From positions 1 to 64,000 of the forward strand of contig NZ_JAGFVL010000044.1 in NCBI RefSeq assembly GCF_017599345.1: a stretch of 64,000 nt of DNA, written 5' to 3'. Made by a program: the position numbers and the translations under genes. Position 1 is the stretch's first letter; the number at the start of each line of letters is the position of its first letter. This DNA is from Gracilibacillus suaedae. Lineage in GTDB: Bacteria > Bacillota > Bacilli > Bacillales > Amphibacillaceae. Below the pieces are notes generated by a model. The model was given only the letters and a program-made list of their open reading frames with translations. It searched no databases and was not told the origin of the DNA. Shown in pieces: positions 35,781 through 43,851 of this stretch.

Positions 35781-36731
35781 ATGGGCAAACTAAGTAATTG
35801 TCTCAGTATGATTCAAATTTTAATGGCAAGACCGAAAGTAAAAATTGACGATTTAGCAGCAGAACTTGAAGTGAAACCTCGTATGATTCGCGTCTATCGT
35901 GATGAACTCGAGAAAGCAGGTATTTATATCGAAAGTGTACGAGGGGTGAACGGCGGTTATTCACTAGACAGGCGGGCGATTCTACCAATACGGAACTTCA
36001 ATTCGACAGAGGTACAAGAACTGCAAATCGCAATTAAATCCTATCTTTCCAAACAACCAGATCATGATAGTACGCTCGATAACGCATTAGAAAAAATCAA
36101 AGCAGCACAGCGTGATCAATCGTTAAGCAGCAAGCATTTCTATTTTGCCAATGACTATTTAATTAATGCTGAAGTGGGTAATGAATCACAACATTATAAA
36201 AGATTGTACCAAGCATTTAATCATCGAAAAAAAGCGATGATTACATATGAAGCGGCATCGACAAATAGTGTAACGAAAAGAATGATACATCCTTATGCCT
36301 TTGTCGTTTATGATGAAAATATTTATTGTGTTGCATATTGTGAACAGAAAGAAGCGCTACGTACTTTTAAAATTATTCGTATTCATGAGGTAGTATTAGT
36401 GGATCAAAGTTTCTACCTACCTGAGAATTTTGATATAAGAAAACAATTTCCGCACTTGGGATTTATTCATCAGCCGCAAGAAGTGGAATTAATCATTGAT
36501 ACACCTTTCTCTAACCAAGTGAAAGAATCCATTTACAGCACCGATCAAATGATTGAGGAATTACCTGATAATGCGATTCGATTTAAAGCGACTTTAAATG
36601 GTGAACAATCGATTAAGAAATGGATTTTAGGGATGGGGACAAAAGCAAGAGTAATAGCACCTGAGCATTTGAAGAAAGAAATTCAGTTAGAAGTTGAACA
36701 AATGTTACAGAATTATCAAAAAAATAGTTAG
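35781..36731 (+). CDS. HTH/WYL-domain transcriptional regulator
   Basis: A 316-residue regulator. The N-terminal winged helix (residues 1-60; KVKIDDLAAELEVKPRMIRVYRDELEKAG) resembles DeoR-type HTH. The WYL-type sensor (about 145-230; MITYEAAS, IHPYAFVVYDENIYCVAYCE) is followed by a C-terminal WCX-like extension. WYL domains bind ligands or nucleic acids. Its divergent position suggests control of the adjacent alcohol dehydrogenase. AAGGAAG precedes ATG 35781. Confidence 0.88.
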   Translation: MGKLSNCLSMIQILMARPKVKIDDLAAELEVKPRMIRVYRDELEKAGIYIESVRGVNGGYSLDRRAILPIRNFNSTEVQELQIAIKSYLSKQPDHDSTLDNALEKIKAAQRDQSLSSKHFYFANDYLINAEVGNESQHYKRLYQAFNHRKKAMITYEAASTNSVTKRMIHPYAFVVYDENIYCVAYCEQKEALRTFKIIRIHEVVLVDQSFYLPENFDIRKQFPHLGFIHQPQEVELIIDTPFSNQVKESIYSTDQMIEELPDNAIRFKATLNGEQSIKKWILGMGTKARVIAPEHLKKEIQLEVEQMLQNYQKNS

Positions 36732-37017
36732 AGTTTAAAACGAATCTGAGACATAACTAAACAGGAAGAATGTGAATCGGAACAAATTTTATCTAGCTTA
36801 GGTAAAATACGCAGACTCTGTGCGATCACACATGCTAAAGCCGTATCCACGGTATAGAGGATACACTGTGAAAGCAAAGTGTTTTGTCCAAGCGGTATCT
36901 GTACTCAAATATAAATGTTCAAATTTTTCTTCCAACTGACATTCTTATTGCCTCTTTATTCTCTATAATCAAGTTTGTAATTAATCAATACGTTTCAATT
37001 AAAGGGGGCGAAGTACT

Positions 37018-37434
37018 TTGTTTGGGAAAATTATTTTCTCGCGCTCAGCATGTTATGAAAGTTGTCCTGAATTTGATGTGATTGTAAATAGTAATGGTGT
37101 GGCCAAATGGTTCGGGAGTATGCACGTATATCATGGTGGTGAGGAAGTGTTCTGTATTGATCAGGGACGCTTAAAGCAATTATTTGAAAAACTACAGTCA
37201 ATAGATTTTCGTCATTTTATTTATCCATCTGCTACTATAATTGCAACGGATCAACCATACTGTACGATCTGGGTAAAGTATGAGGACGGATTCGTAAAAG
37301 AGGTGGAACATTATTTGGGAGATAGTGCAGAGAAAGGTTCGAAAGCAAAACAAGATTTGCACAAACTTGAAAAGTTAGAAAATGAAATCGAGTTGCTTCT
37401 TGGTTTGAAAAAGTTTATTGAATGTCCAAGTTAA
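37018..37434 (+). CDS. DUF6438-like protein
   Basis: A 138-residue protein with the DUF6438 pattern: IIFSRSACYESCPEFDVIVNSNG at the start, then GSMHVYHGGEEVFCIDQGRLKQLFEKLQSIDF. The family has no assigned function. No signal peptide is seen. TTG 37018 follows GGGGG at 37004-37008. A terminator follows 25 bases after the stop, so it is a single-gene unit. Confidence 0.72.
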   Translation: MFGKIIFSRSACYESCPEFDVIVNSNGVAKWFGSMHVYHGGEEVFCIDQGRLKQLFEKLQSIDFRHFIYPSATIIATDQPYCTIWVKYEDGFVKEVEHYLGDSAEKGSKAKQDLHKLEKLENEIELLLGLKKFIECPS

Positions 37435-37462
37435 CTAGATTTTGGTGAAAGTTTAGAATCAA

Positions 37463-37492
37463 GTGGTCACCAATATGGTGGTCTCTTTTTTT
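37463..37492 (+). terminator. intrinsic terminator
   Basis: GGTCACC pairs with GGTGGTC (two G-T pairs) around AATAT, then a T-rich run. Confidence 0.75.
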
Positions 37493-37765
37493 GCAAGAAT
37501 AAAGTATATGACGATAAGCTTATTCTTTCAGATCTCTGAATATCTTAAGACTATTCAGATAATTAGGAATTCATGCTAAAACCAGTTATCATAAAAATAT
37601 AAACAACCTTGTCTAAGTGAAGGGAAGAAGTGATGTCGGTTTTCGCTATAGATGCATGGAGAGGAGTAATAGGACTTAACAAGTCTGTTTTTCAGTGAAT
37701 AATAGAAGCTGAAAAAAGGAAATACACTTCCATGAAAAAAACATTTACTTCATGAAACATGGGGA

Positions 37766-37879
37766 ATGAAAATACAATACTTGGTAGAGGGATTAGGTGC
37801 TGGTTCAACTGTTAATGATATCTTAAACGAAGATTCCACTTTGCTTCAAGGAGGGCATGCCTTGTGTACGAGGAAGTAG
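37766..37879 (+). pseudogene. DUF433-like fragment
   Basis: A 37-codon frame (IQYLVEGLGAGSTVNDILNED) resembles the C-terminal half of DUF433 antitoxin-type proteins, which have AAGLSVEEILEDYP-like helices. The N-terminal half is missing and the ribosome binding site is weak. It overlaps the start of the next gene. Probably a remnant. Confidence 0.4.
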
Positions 37880-38016
37880 GACGTTGTGCAGAATGTGATG
37901 AAACGATTTATTGTAAAGATGGCTTTTTAGATGGTGTTCATCATAATGGTAAAGTTTATTGTTGGCAATGTGATCATATAAGTAATATGCAAAAGTTAGA
38001 GAATGAAGAGGAGTAA
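37864..38016 (+). CDS. small zinc-ribbon protein
   Basis: A 50-residue acidic protein, MYEEVGRCAECDETIYCKD ... VYCWQCDHI, with two CxxC pairs that should bind zinc. GTG 37864 has AAGGAGGG (37848-37855) eight bases upstream, strong support for translation. A terminator follows. Function unknown; it may have formed a unit with the upstream DUF433-like fragment. Confidence 0.65.
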   Translation: MYEEVGRCAECDETIYCKDGFLDGVHHNGKVYCWQCDHISNMQKLENEEE

Positions 38017-38070
38017 ACCAATAACCATCCGTTCAAATATTTTACACATACTCTTAATATTTATTCGTAA

Positions 38071-38113
38071 GAAAAAGAGCATTCTCAAGGTGCGGGAATG
38101 TTCTCTTTTTGAG
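38071..38113 (+). terminator. intrinsic terminator
   Basis: AAAAAGAGCATTC pairs imperfectly with GAATGTTCTCTTTTT. It overlaps a 94-codon ORF (38003-38287), which I therefore regard as spurious. Confidence 0.75.
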
Positions 38114-38312
38114 AGAAGCCCAATCGAGCATGTACAATTGAAACCTTTGGTAATACGAGTCGTTAGGTGTTATGAAATGAAACAATTTCCTAAAGAGATT
38201 CAATTCTGTGACACATGGAGAAGCTATCAAAAAAATGTAGTGGGAAAGGGGGAGCTGATGGTATTTCCTCCTTTCCTAAATGTATGATTTCAGGAGAGTT
38301 TTATATGAATCT

Positions 38313-38990
38313 TTAATATGTATCTTTTTGTTCCGTATAAACTTTTAGCTCATAATCTTTATCTCTGACCGTAGCAAACAGTATCTTCTCAATTTGATCA
38401 TATCCTTGAGAAGTAAGTTCTTCTCGCAACCAGTCTTCATCTTTATCCATAATGGTTAAATTATTATGTTGTATTTCGCCTTCCATAACGACTATAATTG
38501 GTAAGCCTCGATCTTCTGTATTTATTCCTAGGTGATAAGGTGTTAAATATACCTTGTTTTTTTTGGGTAGGATACTAATCTTTCCATTTGGTTCAAGAAT
38601 CGCGTAATCCACTTCACTAATATCAAAAAATCCAGCGTTACGAATAGTTGCTAGTAGTTCTAATATGGTAAAATGACTTTTTCGTAAACTATCAATATTT
38701 ATTTTACCATCTCTGACTAAAAAAGTTGGTTCTCCAATAAGAAGTCTATCCAACTTATTCCAAAGACTCAATTTTGAAATAATTAAATATAGTACGATGA
38801 TTGTAATGCCTCCAACTATACCTTGGGTGATACCATCAACCTTTAATGAACCAAAAAGTATATATGCCAAAAAAAATAATGCTCCAAAATCATGTGGTGT
38901 AAGCTGTGCTAATGCAATTTTTCCTAAAATTCGAATAGCGACAACATAAATAATAAATAGGATGATTATCTGACCAATAAATAAAAGCAA
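38313..38990 (-). CDS. DUF421 (YetF-like) membrane protein
   Basis: A 225-residue protein with three N-terminal membrane helices and a cytoplasmic DUF421 domain. Typical features are RILGKIALAQLTPHDFGALFF, GEPTFLVRDGKINID, EVDYAILEPNGKISILPK and the late LREELTSQGYDQIEKILFA. Some Bacillus members (YetF, YdfS) have been tied to the spore germination channel family. The longest ORF begins with GTG 39002, but that codon lies inside AAAGGGTG; TTG 38990 has workable spacing, so I use it. Start uncertain. Confidence 0.85.
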   Translation of the reverse strand: MLLFIGQIIILFIIYVVAIRILGKIALAQLTPHDFGALFFLAYILFGSLKVDGITQGIVGGITIIVLYLIISKLSLWNKLDRLLIGEPTFLVRDGKINIDSLRKSHFTILELLATIRNAGFFDISEVDYAILEPNGKISILPKKNKVYLTPYHLGINTEDRGLPIIVVMEGEIQHNNLTIMDKDEDWLREELTSQGYDQIEKILFATVRDKDYELKVYTEQKDTY

Positions 38991-39181
38991 AATGAATGAC
39001 ACCCTTTATGTTAAAAATCTTAGATTATTACTTCAATAATAGTGTGTAATAAAATTGGAGACTCATACGTTATATTTCAACATGTAATTTCAAGTCTCAC
39101 TTTATAATTTTGCCTGTTCTTTGTAACATTAGCAGATAAATTGAATATTTTAGTTATGAATAACATCATAGGAGTGATAGC

Positions 39182-39550
39182 ATGTATCAAGAGAGACCAC
39201 ATCATTATAATAATCCATACCATCAACAACCTTATGGTCAAATGATGGAGCCCCAACAAATGGATTATCATCATTATCAAAAGCAGATGTATGAAATGTG
39301 TAAAAACTACCAGCTGTATTTTATGCAATTTCAAACAACAGAAGGGGAAACATTCGAGGGAATTATCGAAGAATTGGATGATGACGGTGTAATCATACTC
39401 ATTCCAGTTGGAGATACGGAAAGAGGAGATGAAGCAGAACGGCAATACGGTTTTGGTTATGGATATTTTCCTAGAAGATTTCGTAGGTTTAGACGACGTA
39501 GACTTCCATTTTTCCTATTACGCAGTTTGTTTTTTCCATATTATTATTAG
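39182..39550 (+). CDS. conserved hypothetical, LSM-like domain with Tyr/Arg-rich tail
   Basis: A 122-residue protein. The N-terminal 45 residues are rich in Tyr, His and Gln; a central small beta-barrel (FQTTEGETFEGIIEELDDDGVIILIPVGD) looks LSM-like. A Gly/Tyr stretch, an Arg-rich run RRFRRFRRRR and a hydrophobic FFPYYY end follow. Similar proteins are common in Bacillus, sometimes misnamed phosphatidylinositol kinase. The composition fits spore-coat association, but this is inference. It is divergent from the DUF421 gene. Confidence 0.72.
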   Translation: MYQERPHHYNNPYHQQPYGQMMEPQQMDYHHYQKQMYEMCKNYQLYFMQFQTTEGETFEGIIEELDDDGVIILIPVGDTERGDEAERQYGFGYGYFPRRFRRFRRRRLPFFLLRSLFFPYYY

Positions 39551-39590
39551 TTCTTTCTTTATTTTGAACCATTTACAAAAAAAGGATAAG

Positions 39591-39625
39591 AATGCCTCTG
39601 TCATTGTTGATAAGAGGCATTTTTA
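39591..39625 (+). terminator. intrinsic terminator
   Basis: AATGCCTCT pairs with AGAGGCATT and is followed by TTTT. Confidence 0.88.
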
Positions 39626-39859
39626 TATTTTAAAACATAATTGAAATAGCAGTACAGCGGATTCGGTTAAAAGTAAAAATGGTACTTATGTTGATAATAT
39701 ATGCAGCTATATTTAATATGAATGGGTGAATGAAGATGGAATAAAGTCTATTTTTATCTGCTACAGACACTAACGTGAGAAATTTGTATGCAAATAAAGG
39801 AATACACCTTTATTTATGGTGTTGAGATGAATACTCTCTATGGAAAAGAGAATAGAAAG
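39626..39859. other. intergenic region between convergent genes
   Basis: No gene seen. A weak ACACC/GGTGT hairpin near 39812-39832 may end the MFS transcript. Confidence 0.4.
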
Positions 39860-41017
39860 TTATCTCTGTTTCCATTTCTCCTTTCCCGCAATTATTGCAA
39901 AAATAATCAAGAATAGCGCGCTAATTAAATAGAAAAAGCTTACAGATGGTACAGATTGGATAAATAATCCACCGACTGATGGACCTATCAAGCTGCCAAA
40001 GCTGAAAAATACACCGCATAACAGGTTACCCGTTGGTAATAATTCTGTTGGTGTTAAGTCTGTCATATAAGTAATTCCTAAAGAAAACATTGATCCAACA
40101 AACATTCCAACTAAAAATAAACAAATAAATAAGCCATAGAAAGACTGCTCTAATAATCCCGCTGCGGAAAAACATATAAATCCTAACTGAAGCACTGCTG
40201 TTAATACTTTTCTTCGTCCAAATTTGTCACTCAACATCCCGAGGGGCAGTTGAAAGATGATAGCTCCGATTGCAAACGCGAATAACAATGCTGATACATT
40301 TTCTACTTCAATACCAATTCGAAGCGCATATACAGGAAAGTTTCCATTTAGTGATGTTTCTAAAAAACCATAAGCAAAAGGTGGCAAAAAAGCAACCCAT
40401 GCATATTTCCAAGCTTGTGCAAAACGTTTGAACGTATTTTTGAAAGTGCTCATGCGCATATCCTGTTCCGGCAATTCATTTCTAAGTGCAAATAAGAACA
40501 ACCAGCCAATAAGACTTAATCCAGATGCAAGTACGAATGGCAAGCTTTCGTTAATATTTACTAGGGGGACCATTAATGGTCCGACGGCAAATCCAATCCC
40601 GAAAAATAAACCATAGACGGCAATGTTTCTCCCCCGTTTCTGTTCCGGAGAAAATGCGGTGATCCATGTCTGTGCACCGAAATTAAGTGCATGGTCACCG
40701 ATTCCGATCAATAAACGTAATAAAAACCAAAACCAAAAGGAGTGCCACAAAGGAAACAGTGCTAACGAAACCAGGACGAGCAGTCCACCAGCTATAATTA
40801 ATGGCTTGTATCCGAATTTTCTTAACGGTTGTTCCATAAATGGGGAAGCTAACAGGATTCCGATATATAATCCCGTTGCATGTAACCCGTTTAAAAAGGA
40901 AGACACACCGCTACTTTCAAAAATTACTGCAATTAATGGCAAAAGCATACCTTGACTAAAACCAGAAACAGCGACAATGCAAACTAAAATCCAAAAACGA
41001 AATCGATTTTTCAACAT
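39860..41017 (-). CDS. major facilitator superfamily transporter
   Basis: A 385-residue, 12-helix MFS permease. The loop between helices 2 and 3 is EQPLRKFGYKPLIIAGG, and the repeat in the second half is LGMLSDKFGRRKVLTAV, the canonical motif A. WFLLRLLIGIGDHALNFGAQTWI resembles sugar-phosphate/drug exporter members (YfkF-like). Substrate unknown. GAAGGTGATT precedes ATG 41017. Stands alone. Confidence 0.9.
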   Translation of the reverse strand: MLKNRFRFWILVCIVAVSGFSQGMLLPLIAVIFESSGVSSFLNGLHATGLYIGILLASPFMEQPLRKFGYKPLIIAGGLLVLVSLALFPLWHSFWFWFLLRLLIGIGDHALNFGAQTWITAFSPEQKRGRNIAVYGLFFGIGFAVGPLMVPLVNINESLPFVLASGLSLIGWLFLFALRNELPEQDMRMSTFKNTFKRFAQAWKYAWVAFLPPFAYGFLETSLNGNFPVYALRIGIEVENVSALLFAFAIGAIIFQLPLGMLSDKFGRRKVLTAVLQLGFICFSAAGLLEQSFYGLFICLFLVGMFVGSMFSLGITYMTDLTPTELLPTGNLLCGVFFSFGSLIGPSVGGLFIQSVPSVSFFYLISALFLIIFAIIAGKEKWKQR

Positions 41018-41213
41018 AATAATCCAATCACCTTCTTTCTATACAGATAAATATCGTACACTAAATAAAAACATAATAGAAACAATTTGTTTGAAGTATG
41101 AACTCCCTACTAACTCTTAGCGAAAGTTATCAAGGTGATTTAGCTTCCGTGTATAAATGGAAGCTTGAAGAGGGGGCTTACAGCCGATTAGCACCGTTAT
41201 AAATATAAAAAGA
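41018..41213. other. region upstream of a hairpin, possible small RNA
   Basis: Hairpin GCTTCC/GGAAGC (about 41149-41165), then GGGGGCTTACAGCC, lie before the terminator at 41214-41270. No ORF. A small RNA or leader is possible. Confidence 0.3.
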
Positions 41214-41270
41214 CTCCCATTCATTTTATTTTTAATTATTACGAATAGTGATTTTCGAATGATTGGGAGA
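41214..41270 (+). terminator. terminator-like hairpin without an assigned gene
   Basis: CTCCCATTCATT (41214-41225) pairs with AATGATTGGGAG (41258-41269) around an AT-rich loop, then ATTTTAT. It is perfect over 12 bp and preceded by AAAAAGA. Confidence 0.6.
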
Positions 41271-41436
41271 TTTTATATGATAAATCCGTTATTTTTAACA
41301 TCGATATTATATACATTTTGAAGAATGAAAAAAATAAATCTTTCTATAAATTATTCAATATTCAAAACTGGAATTGAATGAAAAGCTGTTGTATCATGTA
41401 CATATTGTAAATTATAGGAAAGTAAGAGGCGATAGA

Positions 41437-42291
41437 ATGAGAGACGTTGGACTGGTGTTAGAAGGTGGAGGAAGCAGAGGAGTTTATACAGGGGGAGTGC
41501 TACAATATTTAATGGAACAGGAGATTTACATACCTTATGTGATCGGCGTTTCAGCGGGAGCTTGTAATGGCTCATCCTATATTTCTCGTCAAAAAGAACG
41601 AAATAAAACAGTTAATATAGATTATGTCGGCCACCCTGAATATTTATCATTCCGAAATTGGGTAAAAAAACGGGAAGTATTCGGAATGGATTTTTTGTTT
41701 GATACGTTACCTAATGATTTGGTTCCATTTGATTATGAAACATTTAATAAAGCAACGGAAGAATTCGTGGTAGGTGTAACAGATTGTAAAACGGGAGATC
41801 CATTATTTTATCATAAATCAGGTTATGCGAATGATATGCTTACACTTCTTCGTGCATCAAGCTCTCTGCCGATGGTAGCACCTATTGTACATTATGATAA
41901 CCTTGCTTTAATGGATGGTGGTATTTCAGCACCACTTCCTATTAAGCAATCTGAGAAAGATGGAAATAGAAAAAATGTAGTGATTTTAACGAGAAATAGA
42001 GGTTACTATAAAAAACCGCAATCATCATTCAGTTGGTACATAAAACGGAAGTACCGTGACTACCCAGGGTTATTGAAAGCCTTGGAAGAAAGACACATAG
42101 TATATAATGACACATTAAACTATTTGTATGAAGAAGAGAAAAAGGGAAATGTCTTTATCATTTCTCCGACAGAGAAATTAACTGTCGGCCGCGTTGAAAA
42201 GAACAAGAAGAAGTTAATGGATTTATATCAAAAAGGCTATGAAGATGTAAAAAAACTTGGAGAAGATTTAAAAAGATTTTTAGCAAGCTGA
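41437..42291 (+). CDS. patatin-like phospholipase family protein
   Basis: A 284-residue serine hydrolase with a Ser-Asp dyad. GLVLEGGGSRGVYTGGVLQYL is the oxyanion-hole region, GVSAGACNG the GxSxG nucleophile, and LMDGGISAPLPIKQ the catalytic DGG. It resembles the E. coli YjjU group; substrates are probably lipids, unproven. ATG 41437 follows AAGAGGCG at good spacing; the longer ORF from 41374 has no site and gives no family-like sequence. Confidence 0.9.
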   Translation: MRDVGLVLEGGGSRGVYTGGVLQYLMEQEIYIPYVIGVSAGACNGSSYISRQKERNKTVNIDYVGHPEYLSFRNWVKKREVFGMDFLFDTLPNDLVPFDYETFNKATEEFVVGVTDCKTGDPLFYHKSGYANDMLTLLRASSSLPMVAPIVHYDNLALMDGGISAPLPIKQSEKDGNRKNVVILTRNRGYYKKPQSSFSWYIKRKYRDYPGLLKALEERHIVYNDTLNYLYEEEKKGNVFIISPTEKLTVGRVEKNKKKLMDLYQKGYEDVKKLGEDLKRFLAS

Positions 42292-42420
42292 AGATTATTC
42301 GTTCATTCTCAATATAATACGGAAGAAGATCTTCTTCCTTTTGTGAAAAAAGCACACACATTTTGGCGAAGGATTTCTGCGTAATGCAGTGCAGTCAATA
42401 GAAGACTCAGAAGAAATGTA

Positions 42421-42540
42421 AGAAAAACCGGCAAACCTCGCCGGTCCATCATTAAATGAGAAGTAGATGTCGATTACTTTGTAAGTAACGATGAAATATT
42501 TAAACAGCTTGGCCACCACTCCGGCTGCCCTTTTCCCTTA
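42421..42540 (+). repeat. interspersed repeat copy A
   Basis: About 120 bp very similar to 45203-45320 in the same orientation. Shared landmarks: AACCTCGCCGGTCCAT, TCGATTACTTT, GATGAAATATTT, CACTCCGGCTGCC. It contains ACCGGC/GCCGGT, a 6-bp stem. Confidence 0.8.
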
Positions 42541-42545
42541 CTTAT

Positions 42546-42593
42546 AAAAAAGAGCTGTCGACAAGTCATAAAAACTTGTTGGCAGCTCTTTTG
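42546..42593. terminator. bidirectional terminator between patatin and VOC genes
   Basis: AAAAGAGCTGTCGACAAG pairs with CTTGTTGGCAGCTCTTTT (two non-standard positions) around TCATAAAAA; A and T runs flank it on both sides. Confidence 0.85.
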
Positions 42594-42597
42594 CTAA

Positions 42598-43008
42598 TTA
42601 TTCTACGTAATCCTCATCCATATAAACAACTTCCCAAATATGACCATCTAAATCCTGAAAGCTCCAACCATACATAAAGCCATGATCTTGTTTTTCATTT
42701 GCGTGGCTTCCGCCAGCTTCTATAGCCTTATTCACCATTTCATTTACTTGCTCCGGGCTTTCAGCAGATAAAGCAATTAATACTTCTGTTGCTTTTGTTG
42801 CATCAACAATGTCCTTATTAGTAAACGTTTGAAAACGACTTTCTTCTAACAACATCACAAAGATATTATCACTAACAATCATGCATGTTGTTGTCTTATC
42901 TGTGAATTGTTGGTTAAACTCAAAACCTAACGTACTAAAGAATTCAACGGACTTTTTTAAATTCTTAATTGGTAAGTTTACGAAAATGTTGCTAGATCTA
43001 AAACTCAA
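42598..43008 (-). CDS. VOC family (glyoxalase/bleomycin resistance-like) protein
   Basis: A 136-residue protein of two beta-alpha-beta-beta-beta modules. IFVNLPIKNLKKSVEFFSTLGFEF begins the first; GGSHANEKQDHGFMYGWSFQDLDGHIWEVVYMD ends the second with the conserved DxDGHxWE metal glutamate. The COG3607 subgroup is likely; activity unknown. The longest ORF starts at ATG 43041 without a ribosome binding site; TTG 43008 follows GAGGTG at good spacing and matches the family start, so I use it. Confidence 0.85.
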   Translation of the reverse strand: MSFRSSNIFVNLPIKNLKKSVEFFSTLGFEFNQQFTDKTTTCMIVSDNIFVMLLEESRFQTFTNKDIVDATKATEVLIALSAESPEQVNEMVNKAIEAGGSHANEKQDHGFMYGWSFQDLDGHIWEVVYMDEDYVE

Positions 43009-43041
43009 TTCCTTCACCTCTTTATCATTTGTTTCTTTCAT

Positions 43042-43183
43042 ATTACTTTAAATGATAAAAAGATATTTCTTATATTTTGCTGTATTTTGGGCTAAATTGG
43101 ATTCAGTAAGTAGAAATGACAACTTGTTTCTTTGCCATCAAGATACATAAATCAAATTAGGTATGAAAGGATAAGCATGTATG
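43042..43183. other. intergenic, nothing recognised
   Basis: No ORF or hairpin of note between the VOC gene and the holin-like toxin promoter. Confidence 0.4.
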
Positions 43184-43210
43184 TTCTTGCTAAGTGCTGT
43201 ATGGTACAAT
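43184..43210 (+). promoter_or_regulatory. promoter of the holin-like toxin
   Basis: Extended -10 TGGTACAAT (43202-43210) with TTCTTG (43184-43189) 15 bp upstream of the hexamer. It is 55 bases before the toxin start. Confidence 0.5.
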
Positions 43211-43265
43211 AAAGTTGGATAATGTTCTTTTAGGGAAGGTCGGCTAATCTCCGGGGAAGGGGGTG

Positions 43266-43367
43266 ATGCCTCTGGGTATGTATGAAAGTTTCATGGTGCT
43301 GTTTAGTTTTGGAACTTTCTTGATAGCATTACTCGCTTTGATCGTTTCTATGATCAAACGAAAATAG
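43266..43367 (+). CDS. putative holin-like toxin (type I toxin-antitoxin)
   Basis: A 33-residue membrane peptide: MPLGMYESFMVLFSFGTFLI then a hydrophobic run and a basic KRK end. This pattern (MYESFMVLxxFxTFLIALLALIV) matches the putative holin-like toxin family related to TxpA of B. subtilis type I systems, which damages the membrane when not repressed by antisense RNA. AAGGGGGTG directly precedes ATG 43266; the second ATG (43278) may be the true start. A terminator lies 80 bases downstream, and a good promoter on the opposite strand at 43506-43534 would yield an antisense transcript across the 3' end. Confidence 0.8.
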   Translation: MPLGMYESFMVLFSFGTFLIALLALIVSMIKRK

Positions 43368-43448
43368 ACCTCCCTATTTACCTTGACAGATGACTAGGTG
43401 AGGCCTATCTAACAGATAGCCGAACCCTTCTGGGGGAACCGCTTATCC

Positions 43449-43477
43449 AAAGCCCACAGTTACCGCTGTGGGCTTTT
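43449..43477 (+). terminator. terminator of the toxin mRNA
   Basis: AAAGCCCACAG pairs with CTGTGGGCTTT around TTACCG, then T. Confidence 0.88.
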
Positions 43478-43505
43478 AGTATGAGTATATGCTTTACCTA
43501 ATGCA

Positions 43506-43534
43506 ATTATAGCAATATTTTGTTGATTTGTCAC
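43506..43534 (-). promoter_or_regulatory. promoter for a likely antisense antitoxin RNA
   Basis: On the minus strand GTGACA (43529-43534), a 17-bp spacer and a perfect TATAAT (43506-43511). Transcription would start near 43499 and run back across the toxin terminator and 3' region, as RatA does to txpA. Confidence 0.65.
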
Positions 43535-43602
43535 TAACTCTGGTAGGATAATAGGCAAATAGGCAGGAGAAAAAATTAGCATAAATAAAAGAGGGAGATG
43601 TC

Positions 43603-43749
43603 ATGTCTGAAGATAAACAGAAATTTAACGGTTTTAAGAACTGGAGACATCTTGACGACATTTCTTATGGGTTTGTTTTGTATGGATTGGTCTATTGATT
43701 AGTCTTTGTTCTCCTCTTTTTCCTTAGATTATATTTGTCTAGCTTTTAA
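43603..43749 (+). pseudogene. small membrane protein interrupted by TGA
   Basis: GAGGGAG precedes ATG 43603, giving MSEDKQKFNGFKNWRHLDDI ... FVLYGLVY, then TGA at 43696-43698. The same frame continues LVFVLLFFLRLYLSSF to TAA 43747-43749. Replacing the TGA with TGG would give one typical 48-residue protein with a long hydrophobic helix. So it is either a recent nonsense pseudogene or a 31-residue peptide. Confidence 0.5.
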
Positions 43750-43851
43750 CATAGCTACAAAATAACAGCTGATTAAATGATGGGCTAGGAATAGTGGGGT
43801 ATAATACTAATAGGCTTCTGAAATTACTATTCAAGAACGGAGAGTTGCTGG

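Noticed and set aside
38003-38287. 94-codon ORF after the zinc-ribbon gene
   Set aside because: It starts inside that gene and runs through its terminator hairpin; composition is not protein-like.
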